64,000 nucleotides of DNA, from contig JADGMX010000041.1 of NCBI GenBank assembly GCA_015234525.1, forward strand, positions 310,001-374,000, read 5' to 3'. Positions 25,829 through 35,516 of the stretch are shown piece by piece. The position numbers were made by a program, and so were the translations under genes. Source of the stretch: Flavobacterium sp. (lineage in GTDB: Bacteria; Bacteroidota; Bacteroidia; Flavobacteriales; Flavobacteriaceae). The notes under the pieces were generated by a model, which was given only the letters and a program-made list of their open reading frames with translations, did no database searches and was not told the origin of the DNA. The first letter of the stretch is position 1, and each line of letters opens with the position of its first letter.

Positions 25829-28135
25829 TTAACGCTTCAGGGAAAAATGACCGCGAACCGTTCTGCCGCCGGAACGGCTGATCACAAACCAATAATCGGT
25901 TGAAGGCAACGCCGCATTGTTGTAAATTCCGTTCCAGCCATAATCATCGCCCGAAAATCGATATAACAATTTGCCATACCGGTCGAAAATATCAACTACC
26001 GCACTGGCTTCAAGATTTTCAATGCGCCAGAAATCGTTGTAACCATCGCCATTCGGCGTAAAAAATCGAGGGTAATCCAAAACAGTGAACGCCACCGGAA
26101 GCGAATTTCCGCATCCGTTCGCATCATTTACAAAAGCAAAATAGTCTCCCGGCGCTAAATTGGTAAAAGTGGCACCTGATTGAAAATTGATTCCGTCAAT
26201 TGAGTATTGGTAGTTGTCGGAGAATCCGCCGACTTCAATCGTAACCGTGTTTCCCGAGTCACGGAAATCGTCGACTCTAACATTGGTAATTATCGCAATT
26301 CCAGATTGAATTACCGTAAAATTCTTGGTCGCCAAACAACCATCAGTCGAAGTTACGGTCACACTATAACTTCCGGGCGCCAAAACAGCAACGCTCGATA
26401 CATTTGTTGCGCCCGTACTCCAATCATAACCGGCATATCCACCCGGAACCGATAATGTTGCAGGCAATGAATCGCAGATGTAAACCATCTCATCGCCAAA
26501 GTCGTTCGGCGAAAAGGTACTTATTATTAAGGTAATTGGTAAAATTCCGTAACAATCAGGACCATTCAGTAATCTGGCATAAATGGTTTGTTGGAAAGCA
26601 ACCGTATTTACGAAATCGTCATCAATAGGATTCGTCTGAGTTTGCGCATCAGCCGCCGACAAATAGTATTCAACTGCAATTCCCGCCGGCAATGAAGGCA
26701 ACAATGCGGGTGTAATCTGCTGATTTAAATTAAAGGTCGTAAATCCATCCTGCAAACCTGTCACATCGCAGACTCTGATTGGAGCCGGTGCTGCCAACGG
26801 ATTATTGACCGTCGAAAGCACAATTGTTGCCACAGAAACACAACCATATTGATTTAGAACTCTTGCATAAAGCGTTCTTGGTCCGCTGTAATAATTGGTC
26901 GGATTCGGGATGTCGTTTACGTCGTTTTCGGCATCGTTCAATGTAATGAAGTACGTAACCTCGCTTAAATTCGGGTCGTTATTGCGAATAAGGTCATCGA
27001 TGATGCGAAGATTGAAATACGCCAATCCATCGCCATCTTCATCGCATTGTACAAGTGTCGTCGGACTATTCACCACCGGCAACTGGGAATATTCGATTGT
27101 CGCTTCGCCTCTGGCAATACATCCAGCCGATCCCAAATTAACATCAACCGTATATGTTCCGCCGTTGGTAACAACATATTGCGCATTTGTAGCGCCTGCA
27201 ATCAACGCACCGTCAACATACCATTGATAGGTGTTGTTCCCGGCTTCAGTGGCGTCTAAGGTTACGGTTTCGCCCTCGCAAACAGGGTTATTGGTTGCAA
27301 ATAAGCGATCCGGACCGATGTTCGTCCCAACGTTGAAACTTCCGCCACCAAGAAAAATTGCCGAATCATACCGAATGTTCTCTTCGTCGGCGATAACTAA
27401 TTTTATATGATAAGTGACACCCGGAGTCACATTCGCCTGAGCGGTCATGACCACGGTTTGTCCGTTAAAATTAGTCGGGTGATTGGCGCTGTTGAATCCG
27501 CCGAAATACTGTGGGTTTTGAGCTTCGCAGCCGTTGTTGCCACCAATTAAAGGGCGCACGGTAGTTACGGCAACCGGAATATTTGTATTTGGTATGATTG
27601 CCAGATTCTGATAGGGTTGGGTGCTGTTTGCTTCCCTAAGCAAGAATGCAAACCCGTCTGAATATCGGCAGGGTGCATTCCCTTGATATTCTTCGGACGC
27701 AAAAATATAATCAAAACTAAAAAAACTGGTTAATGGCGTAAAATCGAATTCGAGGATGGTAGCGTTATAGGTTCGGCCAATTCCGAGAGCTTGTTCCAAA
27801 TCGGAGTCGCCAAGCCAGTCCACAGTACCTTCGTCAATCAGGTTGTTATTTGGTCCTTCGGTCCTTGAAGCGCGCGAAGTGCTTAAAACGATTCCACTCG
27901 AGAACGGGAATGCGCCTGTCGGCTCGACGAAATAGCCATAGCTTTGTTCGCCATTGCTAAAAGGATCACCGGTTACCGAAAAGTTCGATACCTGAGCACA
28001 CGGACTGTTACTGAGTAATACGTTTTCAACAAGATATTGTGCAGAATAGGAATCATCTACCTGAATGTATTGTGAAAAACCTACGGTTGATAGGAGGATG
28101 GCGAATAGGAGAATCGCCTTATTAACGAGTTTCAT
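25829..28135 (-). CDS. Choice-of-anchor L domain protein with T9SS type B (gliding motility-associated) C-terminal domain
   Basis: FDYIFASEEYQGNAPCRYSDGFAFLL; C-terminal FFTPNGDGYNDFWRIENL...IFDRYGKLLYRFSG..GWNGIYN..LPSTDYWFVI. Confidence 0.9.
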   Translation of the reverse strand: MKLVNKAILLFAILLSTVGFSQYIQVDDSYSAQYLVENVLLSNSPCAQVSNFSVTGDPFSNGEQSYGYFVEPTGAFPFSSGIVLSTSRASRTEGPNNNLIDEGTVDWLGDSDLEQALGIGRTYNATILEFDFTPLTSFFSFDYIFASEEYQGNAPCRYSDGFAFLLREANSTQPYQNLAIIPNTNIPVAVTTVRPLIGGNNGCEAQNPQYFGGFNSANHPTNFNGQTVVMTAQANVTPGVTYHIKLVIADEENIRYDSAIFLGGGSFNVGTNIGPDRLFATNNPVCEGETVTLDATEAGNNTYQWYVDGALIAGATNAQYVVTNGGTYTVDVNLGSAGCIARGEATIEYSQLPVVNSPTTLVQCDEDGDGLAYFNLRIIDDLIRNNDPNLSEVTYFITLNDAENDVNDIPNPTNYYSGPRTLYARVLNQYGCVSVATIVLSTVNNPLAAPAPIRVCDVTGLQDGFTTFNLNQQITPALLPSLPAGIAVEYYLSAADAQTQTNPIDDDFVNTVAFQQTIYARLLNGPDCYGILPITLIISTFSPNDFGDEMVYICDSLPATLSVPGGYAGYDWSTGATNVSSVAVLAPGSYSVTVTSTDGCLATKNFTVIQSGIAIITNVRVDDFRDSGNTVTIEVGGFSDNYQYSIDGINFQSGATFTNLAPGDYFAFVNDANGCGNSLPVAFTVLDYPRFFTPNGDGYNDFWRIENLEASAVVDIFDRYGKLLYRFSGDDYGWNGIYNNAALPSTDYWFVISRSGGRTVRGHFSLKR

Positions 28136-28151
28136 AGCGGCAACAAAGATA

Positions 28152-28991
28152 CTATAAATCGCGTTTTCTTAGAATCTTATATGACATTAACACGAAAATA
28201 ACAGTCCACGCCACTACAATGATAATTGCACTTAAAGGAACGCTATAATCCTTGAAATTTTGTTGTCCGGAAATGGTGTTTTCTATGGCTTTTATCGCTG
28301 AAATTCTCGTTATTGGCTCAACGATCAGATTTGACATCGATTCCAGGGGCAAAAATTGAGTAACTGCCGTTGTCTGTTCACTCGATCCAAGAAAGGTAAA
28401 GCGGAGTAAGGCGTAGATAATTCCTTCGATAATATTCCAAATAAGCAGAAAACCCAACGCAAATGCCGATCGTTTGACCAATATTCCAAGGAAAAGGCAA
28501 AATGAAAAGAAGCCGGTCAGTTTTAAAAAGTAGGCCAGGAGATATTCAAGGTCGCTAAAAATGATGCCGACTTCGGTATATGACGAAAATGATAACCCGA
28601 GAATCAGCGACAATATAAAGACAAATACGGTCGACCCAAAAGCAAATAATAAAACCGTCAGGAATTTTGAGAGAACAAACTCTTTTTTGCTCATTCCGTC
28701 AATCAAATTCTGCTTCAGCGTCCCATAACTGTATTCGTTTGCCATCATCGATACGATGACAATTGCGAGGAATAATTTGAGTCCGCCGGCAACATAGGTA
28801 TTAAAATGCCAGATATACGGAAAATTGAAGATGCCTTGTTCGGCGATATGCAGCTTAAAACTTCCGATGTTGATTTTAATCGAAGCAATAAGCGCGATAA
28901 ATGACAGCAGAACAAAATAACTGATAAGAAGTATGCGGCTTGCACGGTTTTTCCAGATCTTTTGGAGTTCAATTGATATCAGACGTTTCAT
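28152..28991 (-). CDS. ABC transporter permease (ABC-2 type)
   Basis: Polytopic: MKRLISIELQKIWKNRASRILLISYFVLL...MMANEYSYGTLKQNLIDGMSKKEFVLSK. Confidence 0.87.
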   Translation of the reverse strand: MKRLISIELQKIWKNRASRILLISYFVLLSFIALIASIKINIGSFKLHIAEQGIFNFPYIWHFNTYVAGGLKLFLAIVIVSMMANEYSYGTLKQNLIDGMSKKEFVLSKFLTVLLFAFGSTVFVFILSLILGLSFSSYTEVGIIFSDLEYLLAYFLKLTGFFSFCLFLGILVKRSAFALGFLLIWNIIEGIIYALLRFTFLGSSEQTTAVTQFLPLESMSNLIVEPITRISAIKAIENTISGQQNFKDYSVPLSAIIIVVAWTVIFVLMSYKILRKRDL

Positions 28992-29899
28992 TAATTTTTG
29001 GTTGTGCTTGTTAATTGTAAGAACTGTTCTTCTAAACTGATTTTTCGCTTGACCAGATGGTTGAGATACACGCCGTTTTGCGCAAAATACCGATTGAGGT
29101 CGGCCGCATCCACAGGTTTATAAAAAGTGGCTATTACCGTTTTAGGTTCCTCGGTGATCGTTGCCAGATCGGGATGTTGTTTTAACGCCGATTTGAGCGA
29201 AACCAGATCATAGGCATTAAGTTCAAAGTGGGCGTCGTTGGCAGACATATTGTCAACTTTTCCCGAGTAGAGGATTTCGCCTTTTCGAAGAACAAGCACA
29301 TGGCTGCAAACTTTTTCAACTTCGTCTAGAAGGTGTGAGGCCAGCAAAATGGTCGTTCCGTGTGAAGCGATTTGCTTGATGATATCGCGGATTTGATGAA
29401 TACCTTGTGGATCAAGTCCGTTGGTCGGTTCGTCGAGGATCAGAATTTCAGGATCATTAAGCAATGCTGATGCGATTGCCAAACGCTGTTTCATTCCGAG
29501 TGAAAACGTCCGGAACTTGCTGTCGGCACGATCGGTTAGCCCAACTACTTCCAGTTTTTCACTGATTTTGTTATAGCTGATTCCCTTGATTTTGCAAACC
29601 AGTTGAAGGTTTTCGCGCGCGGTCATGTATGGGTAGAAGTTCGGGCGTTCGATAATGGCGCCTACTTTTTTTAGCGCGTCGTGGGTGGGAACTTTTCCGC
29701 CGAACCATTGATAGTCGCCAGAAGTTTTATTGACCACGTTCAAGACGATTCCGAGTGTGGTGGATTTCCCGCTGCCGTTCGGACCGAGAATTCCGTAAAC
29801 ATTGCCTTTGTGAATCTCGAGTGATACGTTTTTGACCGCGTGAACCAGGCCGTAACGTTTATTGAGATTCGTGATGGTGAGAATGGGCTGTTCTTGCAT
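28991..29899 (-). CDS. ABC transporter ATP-binding protein
   Basis: GILGPNGSGKSTTLGIVL...SLGMKQRLAIASALLNDPEILILDEPTNGLDPQGI. Confidence 0.95.
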   Translation of the reverse strand: MQEQPILTITNLNKRYGLVHAVKNVSLEIHKGNVYGILGPNGSGKSTTLGIVLNVVNKTSGDYQWFGGKVPTHDALKKVGAIIERPNFYPYMTARENLQLVCKIKGISYNKISEKLEVVGLTDRADSKFRTFSLGMKQRLAIASALLNDPEILILDEPTNGLDPQGIHQIRDIIKQIASHGTTILLASHLLDEVEKVCSHVLVLRKGEILYSGKVDNMSANDAHFELNAYDLVSLKSALKQHPDLATITEEPKTVIATFYKPVDAADLNRYFAQNGVYLNHLVKRKISLEEQFLQLTSTTKN

Positions 29900-29961
29900 T
29901 TGGTTGGTTTGTCGGATTGGACGACTAAGATAACCAAATGTTACCGCAAATATTTCAAGAA

Positions 29962-30180
29962 TTAGTTGCCCGATACAGAAGTCGGATCGGAAGCGGAGTT
30001 GGCTGTAGGCGATTCTGATGAAAATTCAGAGTTGCAAACTTTGCATTTTAGTTTTTCAAGACTATTGTTTTTTGAGACTATCGGTACATATTTATGACCA
30101 AATAAAACACATAGAACTTCGCCTTGCAAACAACCTTCGGTGTAGATTATCGATTTCATTACGCTGATATTGGAAGTCAA
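29962..30180 (-). CDS. Hypothetical small protein with FGHKY...CKVC motif
   Basis: EVLCVLFGHKYVPIVSKNNSLEKLKCKVCNSEF; start uncertain (30180 or 30159). Confidence 0.55.
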   Translation of the reverse strand: MTSNISVMKSIIYTEGCLQGEVLCVLFGHKYVPIVSKNNSLEKLKCKVCNSEFSSESPTANSASDPTSVSGN

Positions 30181-30288
30181 ACGTATACAAAAACATCTAT
30201 GAAATACTAAAATAATCGACTAAATACACGAATTTATATAATTTCAATGTATATTCTTACAAATGAGATAGTTGAGATTACGTCAGTT

Positions 30289-30405
30289 GCATGAGCGATT
30301 GGCGCGGAAAGCCCGGAGCTCTGGCGAGGACTTGCAGCAAAAGCGCGACGGCCAAATACGAGGTTGAATGTGAACAACTTATATCTGGCCGGCATGCCCA
30401 AAAAC
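30289..30405 (+). repeat. Family B intergenic repeat, copy 1
   Basis: GCATGAGCGATTGGCGCGGAAAGCCCGGAGCTCTGGCGAGGACTTGCAGCAAAAGCGCGACGGCC-N33-GGCCGGCATGCCCAAAAAC; matches 51830-51948. Confidence 0.8.
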
Positions 30406-30410
30406 TAAAT

Positions 30411-31469
30411 TTAGGATTTTTGCTCTTTATTGAAATATACCAGATAATAGTACATTTGTTTCTCTTCGTCCCAACCTTTTTCGACGAATTTCTCGGCGCT
30501 TTCAGGGTTGATGAAATCGAGTTTAATCTGAATATTGGTGTCGAGGTTGATAACGTTTTTGATCGATTTCCGCGCATCTGAAACTGCGGCATTCGCGATC
30601 GGGAACGAGGTTACGTCTTCGATGCTGTATTTTTCACCTTTGTCGACTTTGTAGTTCTTGAATTCGGGAATAAGATCCGGGTTATCCAGGACTTCGTTCA
30701 GGAAATTGGTTTCTTCGAACTGGTCATTTTTAGCGAAATAATTCACAGACCGGTTCATAAACATCACTTCCTCTTTTTTGTCTTCGGCGGGAAGAACAAC
30801 GTCTTTCGCGAAGTTTTGGCAGAATTTGAGGTATTTTTTGGTGATGAAATTTTCGTCCTCGAAAGCATCAACCGAAAGGAAATGCTCAAGCCAGTAGCGC
30901 GCATCATAACGGTTGCTATCAACGGTGAGAATCTTGTAGCCCTCGTCTTTTTTGTAATTGAAGATCAGACAGCCTTTGTCGAGTTTGCTCAAACTGACGC
31001 CTTGCTGAAGCATCATTTCGAGTTGCGATTCTTTTTCGGTGAATTGAAGGAAATCGGCCTGGATTTCACTTTTAAAGATTCCGATAGCGTCGACTACGTT
31101 ATTATCGATGTTGATGTTTGTAAAATGCGCGACGTAAACCTCACCGTTTTTGATATGCGGGTGATTTGACTGATCGAACAAATGACGTGTGATCTTTGCT
31201 GAAACAGCGTGAAAATTGTCTGAATTCTCAAAAACCTCGTTTGAGAAATTGTACATGTCGTTGTACTCGAGGTCGACATCGTGTGCAAATTGGTAATAGT
31301 TTTCCTCTTTCTCGCGAAACGGTTTTAGAAAGAATTCTTTGAGCAGAGGCACGATCTCGTCGTTGAGAGAGGTTGGTTGCTCCGATAAAAAAATAGGCTC
31401 GTTACGGCTTTTGTTACCGACGCGGTGAATGGACAGCGTCTCGATTTGTGCGTTAAAAAGGTTGATCAT
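30411..31469 (-). CDS. Nucleoid-associated protein (NA37/NdpA-like)
   Basis: MINLFNAQIETLSIHRVGNKSRNEPIFLSE...VYVAHFTNINIDNNVVDAIGIFKSE. Confidence 0.85.
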   Translation of the reverse strand: MINLFNAQIETLSIHRVGNKSRNEPIFLSEQPTSLNDEIVPLLKEFFLKPFREKEENYYQFAHDVDLEYNDMYNFSNEVFENSDNFHAVSAKITRHLFDQSNHPHIKNGEVYVAHFTNINIDNNVVDAIGIFKSEIQADFLQFTEKESQLEMMLQQGVSLSKLDKGCLIFNYKKDEGYKILTVDSNRYDARYWLEHFLSVDAFEDENFITKKYLKFCQNFAKDVVLPAEDKKEEVMFMNRSVNYFAKNDQFEETNFLNEVLDNPDLIPEFKNYKVDKGEKYSIEDVTSFPIANAAVSDARKSIKNVINLDTNIQIKLDFINPESAEKFVEKGWDEEKQMYYYLVYFNKEQKS

Positions 31470-31500
31470 TTATAGAAGGCTTGTGGCCGGTTACAATTAG

Positions 31501-32043
31501 TTAATTCCAGTTTTCATCAAATCCGAAGTCCTCGAAGTTGTCGCCACCATCGAGCATGTCGAGATCGTCTTCATCATAATCGTCTTCGTCGTAATCAAAA
31601 TCGGCAGACGAATCGGAGAATTCTTTTTCCGGTGCCTCGGCGGGCATTTGACCGTGGGAGAAAAGTACGGTTGGATAGTCGGCTCCGACTTCAGTTTCTT
31701 CGATGGCGGCGAGTTCGATTAAGAATGTCCACATGTTCAGGAAATCGTACACGTAGATGATTTTGGTTTGATCTTCATTGAGCAATTCCGATAATTGGTA
31801 ATCGCTCATTATTTTTTGTTCGCCCGGAATGTCGCCGGTATCGAATAGTGAGATTTCTTCGTCCTGGTTCCATTGATCGTCGCAAGTGTAAAATGAGGCA
31901 ATGTCGTTACCGTCGAAACCAAATGCATTGACGATGGAGTTGTGGAAATCCTCTAAAGAATCCTCTTCAAGTATAGCGATATCGCGGAAAACATCGTCTT
32001 CAGCGTCTAGGATTACCCTGAATTTATAGACCATGGTGCTCAA
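31501..32043 (-). CDS. pRiA4b ORF-3-like / IS1096 passenger-like family protein with acidic tail
   Basis: YKFRVILDAEDDVFRDIAILEEDSLEDFHNSIVNAFGFDGNDIASFYTCDDQW; tail DFDYDEDDYDEDDLDMLDGGDNFEDFG. Confidence 0.75.
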   Translation of the reverse strand: MSTMVYKFRVILDAEDDVFRDIAILEEDSLEDFHNSIVNAFGFDGNDIASFYTCDDQWNQDEEISLFDTGDIPGEQKIMSDYQLSELLNEDQTKIIYVYDFLNMWTFLIELAAIEETEVGADYPTVLFSHGQMPAEAPEKEFSDSSADFDYDEDDYDEDDLDMLDGGDNFEDFGFDENWN

Positions 32044-32112
32044 AATTTGTTAGGCGGCAAAGTTAAAACAATAATCGGGTGCGTTGAAAAAAGTAATTAA
32101 CAAAAGGATGTG

Positions 32113-32496
32113 TTATGGCTCGGCGATCCACCATTGATTGCCAAAAGGATCTTCGAAGCCGGCGCTGAAACCGTAATCTTTATGACTGGGTTCATATAGG
32201 CTGATCGCGTTGTTGTGAAGCGCTTTTTCATAGATATCGCTAACGTTATCAACAAAGATGAACATGCCTGCGGATTTTGCCGGAAAATTTTCAGTTGCTT
32301 GTGCAAACATGATCACGGCCTTGCCAATTGTGATTTCGGCGTGCATGATGTGATTTTCGTTGTTGGGAACGATTAATTGATCTTCAGCTTGAAAGACAAC
32401 TTTGGCAAATGTGCTGAAACCGTCGGCATCGTTCAGGATCAGGTACGGCATAACCGGGAGATACTGTGATGGAATTTTCATAATTATTATTTTCAA
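32113..32496 (-). CDS. VOC/glyoxalase family protein
   Basis: MPYLILNDADGFSTFAKVVFQAEDQL...EITIGKAVIMFAQ...GFEDPFGNQWWIAEP. Confidence 0.88.
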   Translation of the reverse strand: MKIIIMKIPSQYLPVMPYLILNDADGFSTFAKVVFQAEDQLIVPNNENHIMHAEITIGKAVIMFAQATENFPAKSAGMFIFVDNVSDIYEKALHNNAISLYEPSHKDYGFSAGFEDPFGNQWWIAEP

Positions 32497-32534
32497 ATGA
32501 GTTATAAAGCTAATAAAGCTGCGGTCAACTTCCT

Positions 32535-32564
32535 ACAGTTCATCACTAAAATCCGACACTTCGG
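32535..32564 (+). promoter_or_regulatory. Candidate LytTR response-regulator binding site upstream of TonB receptor
   Basis: ACAGTTCAT-N12-ACACTTCGG direct repeat; fits [TA][AC][CA]GTTN[AG][TG] at 9/9 and 8/9; third weak half-site ACAACTCAT at 32566. Confidence 0.55.
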
Positions 32565-32622
32565 TACAACTCATTTTTTACACTCGGCGCCGCGTTGCAC
32601 TTTCGCAGTATAAATCTTTACT

Positions 32623-34779
32623 ATGAAAGCAATCATTACATTTTTGACGATTTTAATTTGTTTGCAGATGTCGGCTCAAACTCAGATTTCCGGTATTGTT
32701 AGCGATGACAAAGGAAAAGCGGTTACTGGCGCAAACGTTTTTATCGAAGGTACTTACGACGGCGATATTACTGATGAGAACGGCGCATTTTTATTTACAA
32801 CTACTGAGTCGGGTGTTCAGATACTGACCGTGAATGCAATTCTATATGAGTCGCAGCAGATCGCAGTCACGCCCGAAGATCTTCAGCCCGTAACCATAAT
32901 TCTGAAAAAGGCTGGCAACGCACTCGACGAGGTGGTGATCACTGCCGGCACATTTGAGACAGGCGACAAATCGAGGGCAGCGGTGTTAAAGCCTTTAGAT
33001 ATAGTAACTACAGCCGGATCGGCGGGAAATATTATTGCGGCACTGCAAACACTTCCGGGGACGCAAATGGCTGCTGATGACGGCCGGCTATTTGTGCGTG
33101 GCGGCGAAGCCAACGAAACTCAAACCTTTATTGATGGCGTACGCGTCGCTCAACCATACGGCGCTCAGGTCAACAATATGCCAACGCGTGGCCGCTTTTC
33201 ACCATTTTTATTTAGTGGAATTTCCTTTTCGACCGGTGGTTATGGCGCCGAGTTTGGCGATGCGCTGTCGAGCGTACTGCTGCTCAACACCATCAACGAA
33301 CCCGAAGAAGACGCTACCGACATTTCACTGATGACCGTGGGCCTCGGCATTGGCCATACAAAGAAGTGGGATCGACGTTCTTTAAGCATCAACCTTTCAT
33401 ACACCGACCTTGAGCCGTATCATCTTGCTGTTCCTCAGAATGTCTATTGGAACCGCGCATTTCGGTCGCTGTCGGGCGAGGCGGTTTTCCGGCAAAAGTT
33501 TGAAGACGGTTTGTTAAAGATTTATGCAGCGTTTGATGCTTCAAAATTTGATTTCAACCAGCAACGTATCGATTTGCCAAAAAGCAGGATTAACTTAAAT
33601 AATGATAATTTTTATCTGAATTCGACTTACAGCGGATACATTGGCGGAAACTGGAATATTAGCGGCGGATTAAGCTATGGCTATTCAAACAATGACATTG
33701 ATATCGATGCAAATAATCTATCAAATGATGAACATGCGGTTCATGCCAAGGTCAAATTGATAAAGAAATTTTCTGGAAAAGTCAGGCTGACAGCGGGCGT
33801 CGAGCATTTTCAGACCAGATTTGCCGAAGGTTATCAGCAACCTCAAAACGATAATGTTACTGCAAATTTTAATTCCGCCATTACTGCCGCATTTGTCGAA
33901 ACAGACATTAGTATTGTCGGGAATCTTGCCGGTCGCATCGGCTTGCGGGCTTCTTATAATGACCTTTTGAATGAGAGCAATATTTCGCCGCGGATGTCAC
34001 TTGGATATCAGATCAATAAACATCATCAATTATCGATTGCTTATGGCGATTATGCGCAGGCTCCTGATAACGATGTTTTGAAATATTCTGACAGTTATTC
34101 AATTAAAAATCAGAAGTCTGAACATTATATTGTAAACCATCAGTTCAGTATTTCAAAACGTTTGCTTCGAACGGAAATTTACTATAAAAAATATGCTGAT
34201 CTGATAACTTTTGCGGCAAGTGAATCGGCTTTTGCAAACGGATTATCTAATGGCGGTTATGGCTTTGCCAAAGGTGTTGATGTGTTTTGGCGCGATAACA
34301 AATCGATTACTAACGTCGAATACTGGCTGTCGTATTCTTATATCGATACCAAACGAAAATATCGCGATTTTCCGGTTGAGGCCACACCCAACTTTGCTGC
34401 CAAGCACACGCTGTCGGCTGTCGGAAAGTATTGGATCAACAGCTTGAGGTCGCAGTTGAGCGTGACGAACTCTTTCGCTTCGGGGCGGCCGTTCCACGAT
34501 CCTAACAAAGCCGGTTACCTTCAAAGCAAAACCAGGGCCTATAATAATTTAAGTTTGAGCTGGGCTTATTTGCTGACAGCGCAGAAAATATTGTATTTCT
34601 CAGTTTCTAATGTTTTAGGATCCGAAAATGTTTTCAATTACGAATATTCTGCAACGCCAAATGAAAGCGGCCAACTGAGCAGGCGCGCCATAAACCAAAC
34701 TGCAGACAGGTTTTTCTTTGTGGGTTTCTTCTGGACCATCAGCAATGACAAAACAAATAATCAGCTTAAAAACCTGTAA
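32623..34779 (+). CDS. TonB-dependent receptor with N-terminal carboxypeptidase-like regulatory domain
   Basis: Signal peptide; ISGIVSDDKGKAVTGANVFIEGTYDGDITDENG; plug LFVRGGEANETQTFIDGVRV; C-terminal RFFFVGFFWTIS. Confidence 0.92.
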   Translation: MKAIITFLTILICLQMSAQTQISGIVSDDKGKAVTGANVFIEGTYDGDITDENGAFLFTTTESGVQILTVNAILYESQQIAVTPEDLQPVTIILKKAGNALDEVVITAGTFETGDKSRAAVLKPLDIVTTAGSAGNIIAALQTLPGTQMAADDGRLFVRGGEANETQTFIDGVRVAQPYGAQVNNMPTRGRFSPFLFSGISFSTGGYGAEFGDALSSVLLLNTINEPEEDATDISLMTVGLGIGHTKKWDRRSLSINLSYTDLEPYHLAVPQNVYWNRAFRSLSGEAVFRQKFEDGLLKIYAAFDASKFDFNQQRIDLPKSRINLNNDNFYLNSTYSGYIGGNWNISGGLSYGYSNNDIDIDANNLSNDEHAVHAKVKLIKKFSGKVRLTAGVEHFQTRFAEGYQQPQNDNVTANFNSAITAAFVETDISIVGNLAGRIGLRASYNDLLNESNISPRMSLGYQINKHHQLSIAYGDYAQAPDNDVLKYSDSYSIKNQKSEHYIVNHQFSISKRLLRTEIYYKKYADLITFAASESAFANGLSNGGYGFAKGVDVFWRDNKSITNVEYWLSYSYIDTKRKYRDFPVEATPNFAAKHTLSAVGKYWINSLRSQLSVTNSFASGRPFHDPNKAGYLQSKTRAYNNLSLSWAYLLTAQKILYFSVSNVLGSENVFNYEYSATPNESGQLSRRAINQTADRFFFVGFFWTISNDKTNNQLKNL

Positions 34780-34781
34780 GT

Positions 34782-34811
34782 ACGATTCGTCCCCGAAATT
34801 CTACAGTTGAG
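34782..34811 (+). promoter_or_regulatory. Candidate LytTR response-regulator binding site upstream of the TPR-like/HK/2TM/LytTR operon
   Basis: ACGATTCGT-N12-ACAGTTGAG direct repeat; 7/9 and 9/9 to the LytTR consensus. Confidence 0.55.
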
Positions 34812-34887
34812 TCAGCTTTCTTTTCAAAATCATTTTTACAGAAGAACCTTTGTCTAATCAAATAACAAATCATTTAAAAATAAGATC

Positions 34888-35514
34888 ATGAAAACAATTT
34901 TAATCACACTTCCGATGCTGCTACTTTCAATTTTTGCAACTGCCCAAACCAAATTTGAACAGGGGATGGGCAAAGCTTTCGCTACGTGGGGCGAAGGCAG
35001 GAATACCGAAGCTGCCGCTATGTTTGAACGTATTGCTGCAGCTGAGCAGGGCGAATGGCTTCCGGATTATTATGCGTCATTGATCAATACCATCGCGGCA
35101 TTTCAAACTCAAAACAAAGACGAAGTTTTCGCTTATCTGACAAAAGCTCAACAAGCTTATGATAATGCAGCTTTAAAAGAGCATAATAATGCAGAACTGC
35201 TGGTATTGCAGGCGATGATACATACCGGATATATCGCACACGATCCGATGACCTACGGACGAACGCTTTCGGGAAAAGTAAAAGAACTGTATCTAAAAGC
35301 GCTGAGTCTTGAACCGGAAAATCCTCGTGCGGTTTACGGTTGGGCGGAGTTCGAACTTCACTCTGCTAAATATTTCAATGCCGATATTGCGCCAATCTGT
35401 GCACGCATCGACAGCGCAGTTGAACTTTTTGCTACATTTAAACCCAAAACTCCATTCCACCCAAAATGGGGAGCTGACCGCGCAATTGCCACCCAGTCTG
35501 AATGTAAAAAATAG
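34888..35514 (+). CDS. Periplasmic TPR-like protein of unknown function
   Basis: Signal peptide MKTILITLPMLLLSIFATAQ; helical repeats incl. LYLKALSLEPENPRAVYGWAEFE. Confidence 0.75.
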   Translation: MKTILITLPMLLLSIFATAQTKFEQGMGKAFATWGEGRNTEAAAMFERIAAAEQGEWLPDYYASLINTIAAFQTQNKDEVFAYLTKAQQAYDNAALKEHNNAELLVLQAMIHTGYIAHDPMTYGRTLSGKVKELYLKALSLEPENPRAVYGWAEFELHSAKYFNADIAPICARIDSAVELFATFKPKTPFHPKWGADRAIATQSECKK

Positions 35515-35516
35515 AT

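Noticed and set aside
31501-32043. IS1096 passenger/TnpR-like family match as a mobile element
   Set aside because: The family name is historical. No transposase or terminal inverted repeats were seen nearby, and it sits among housekeeping-type genes.
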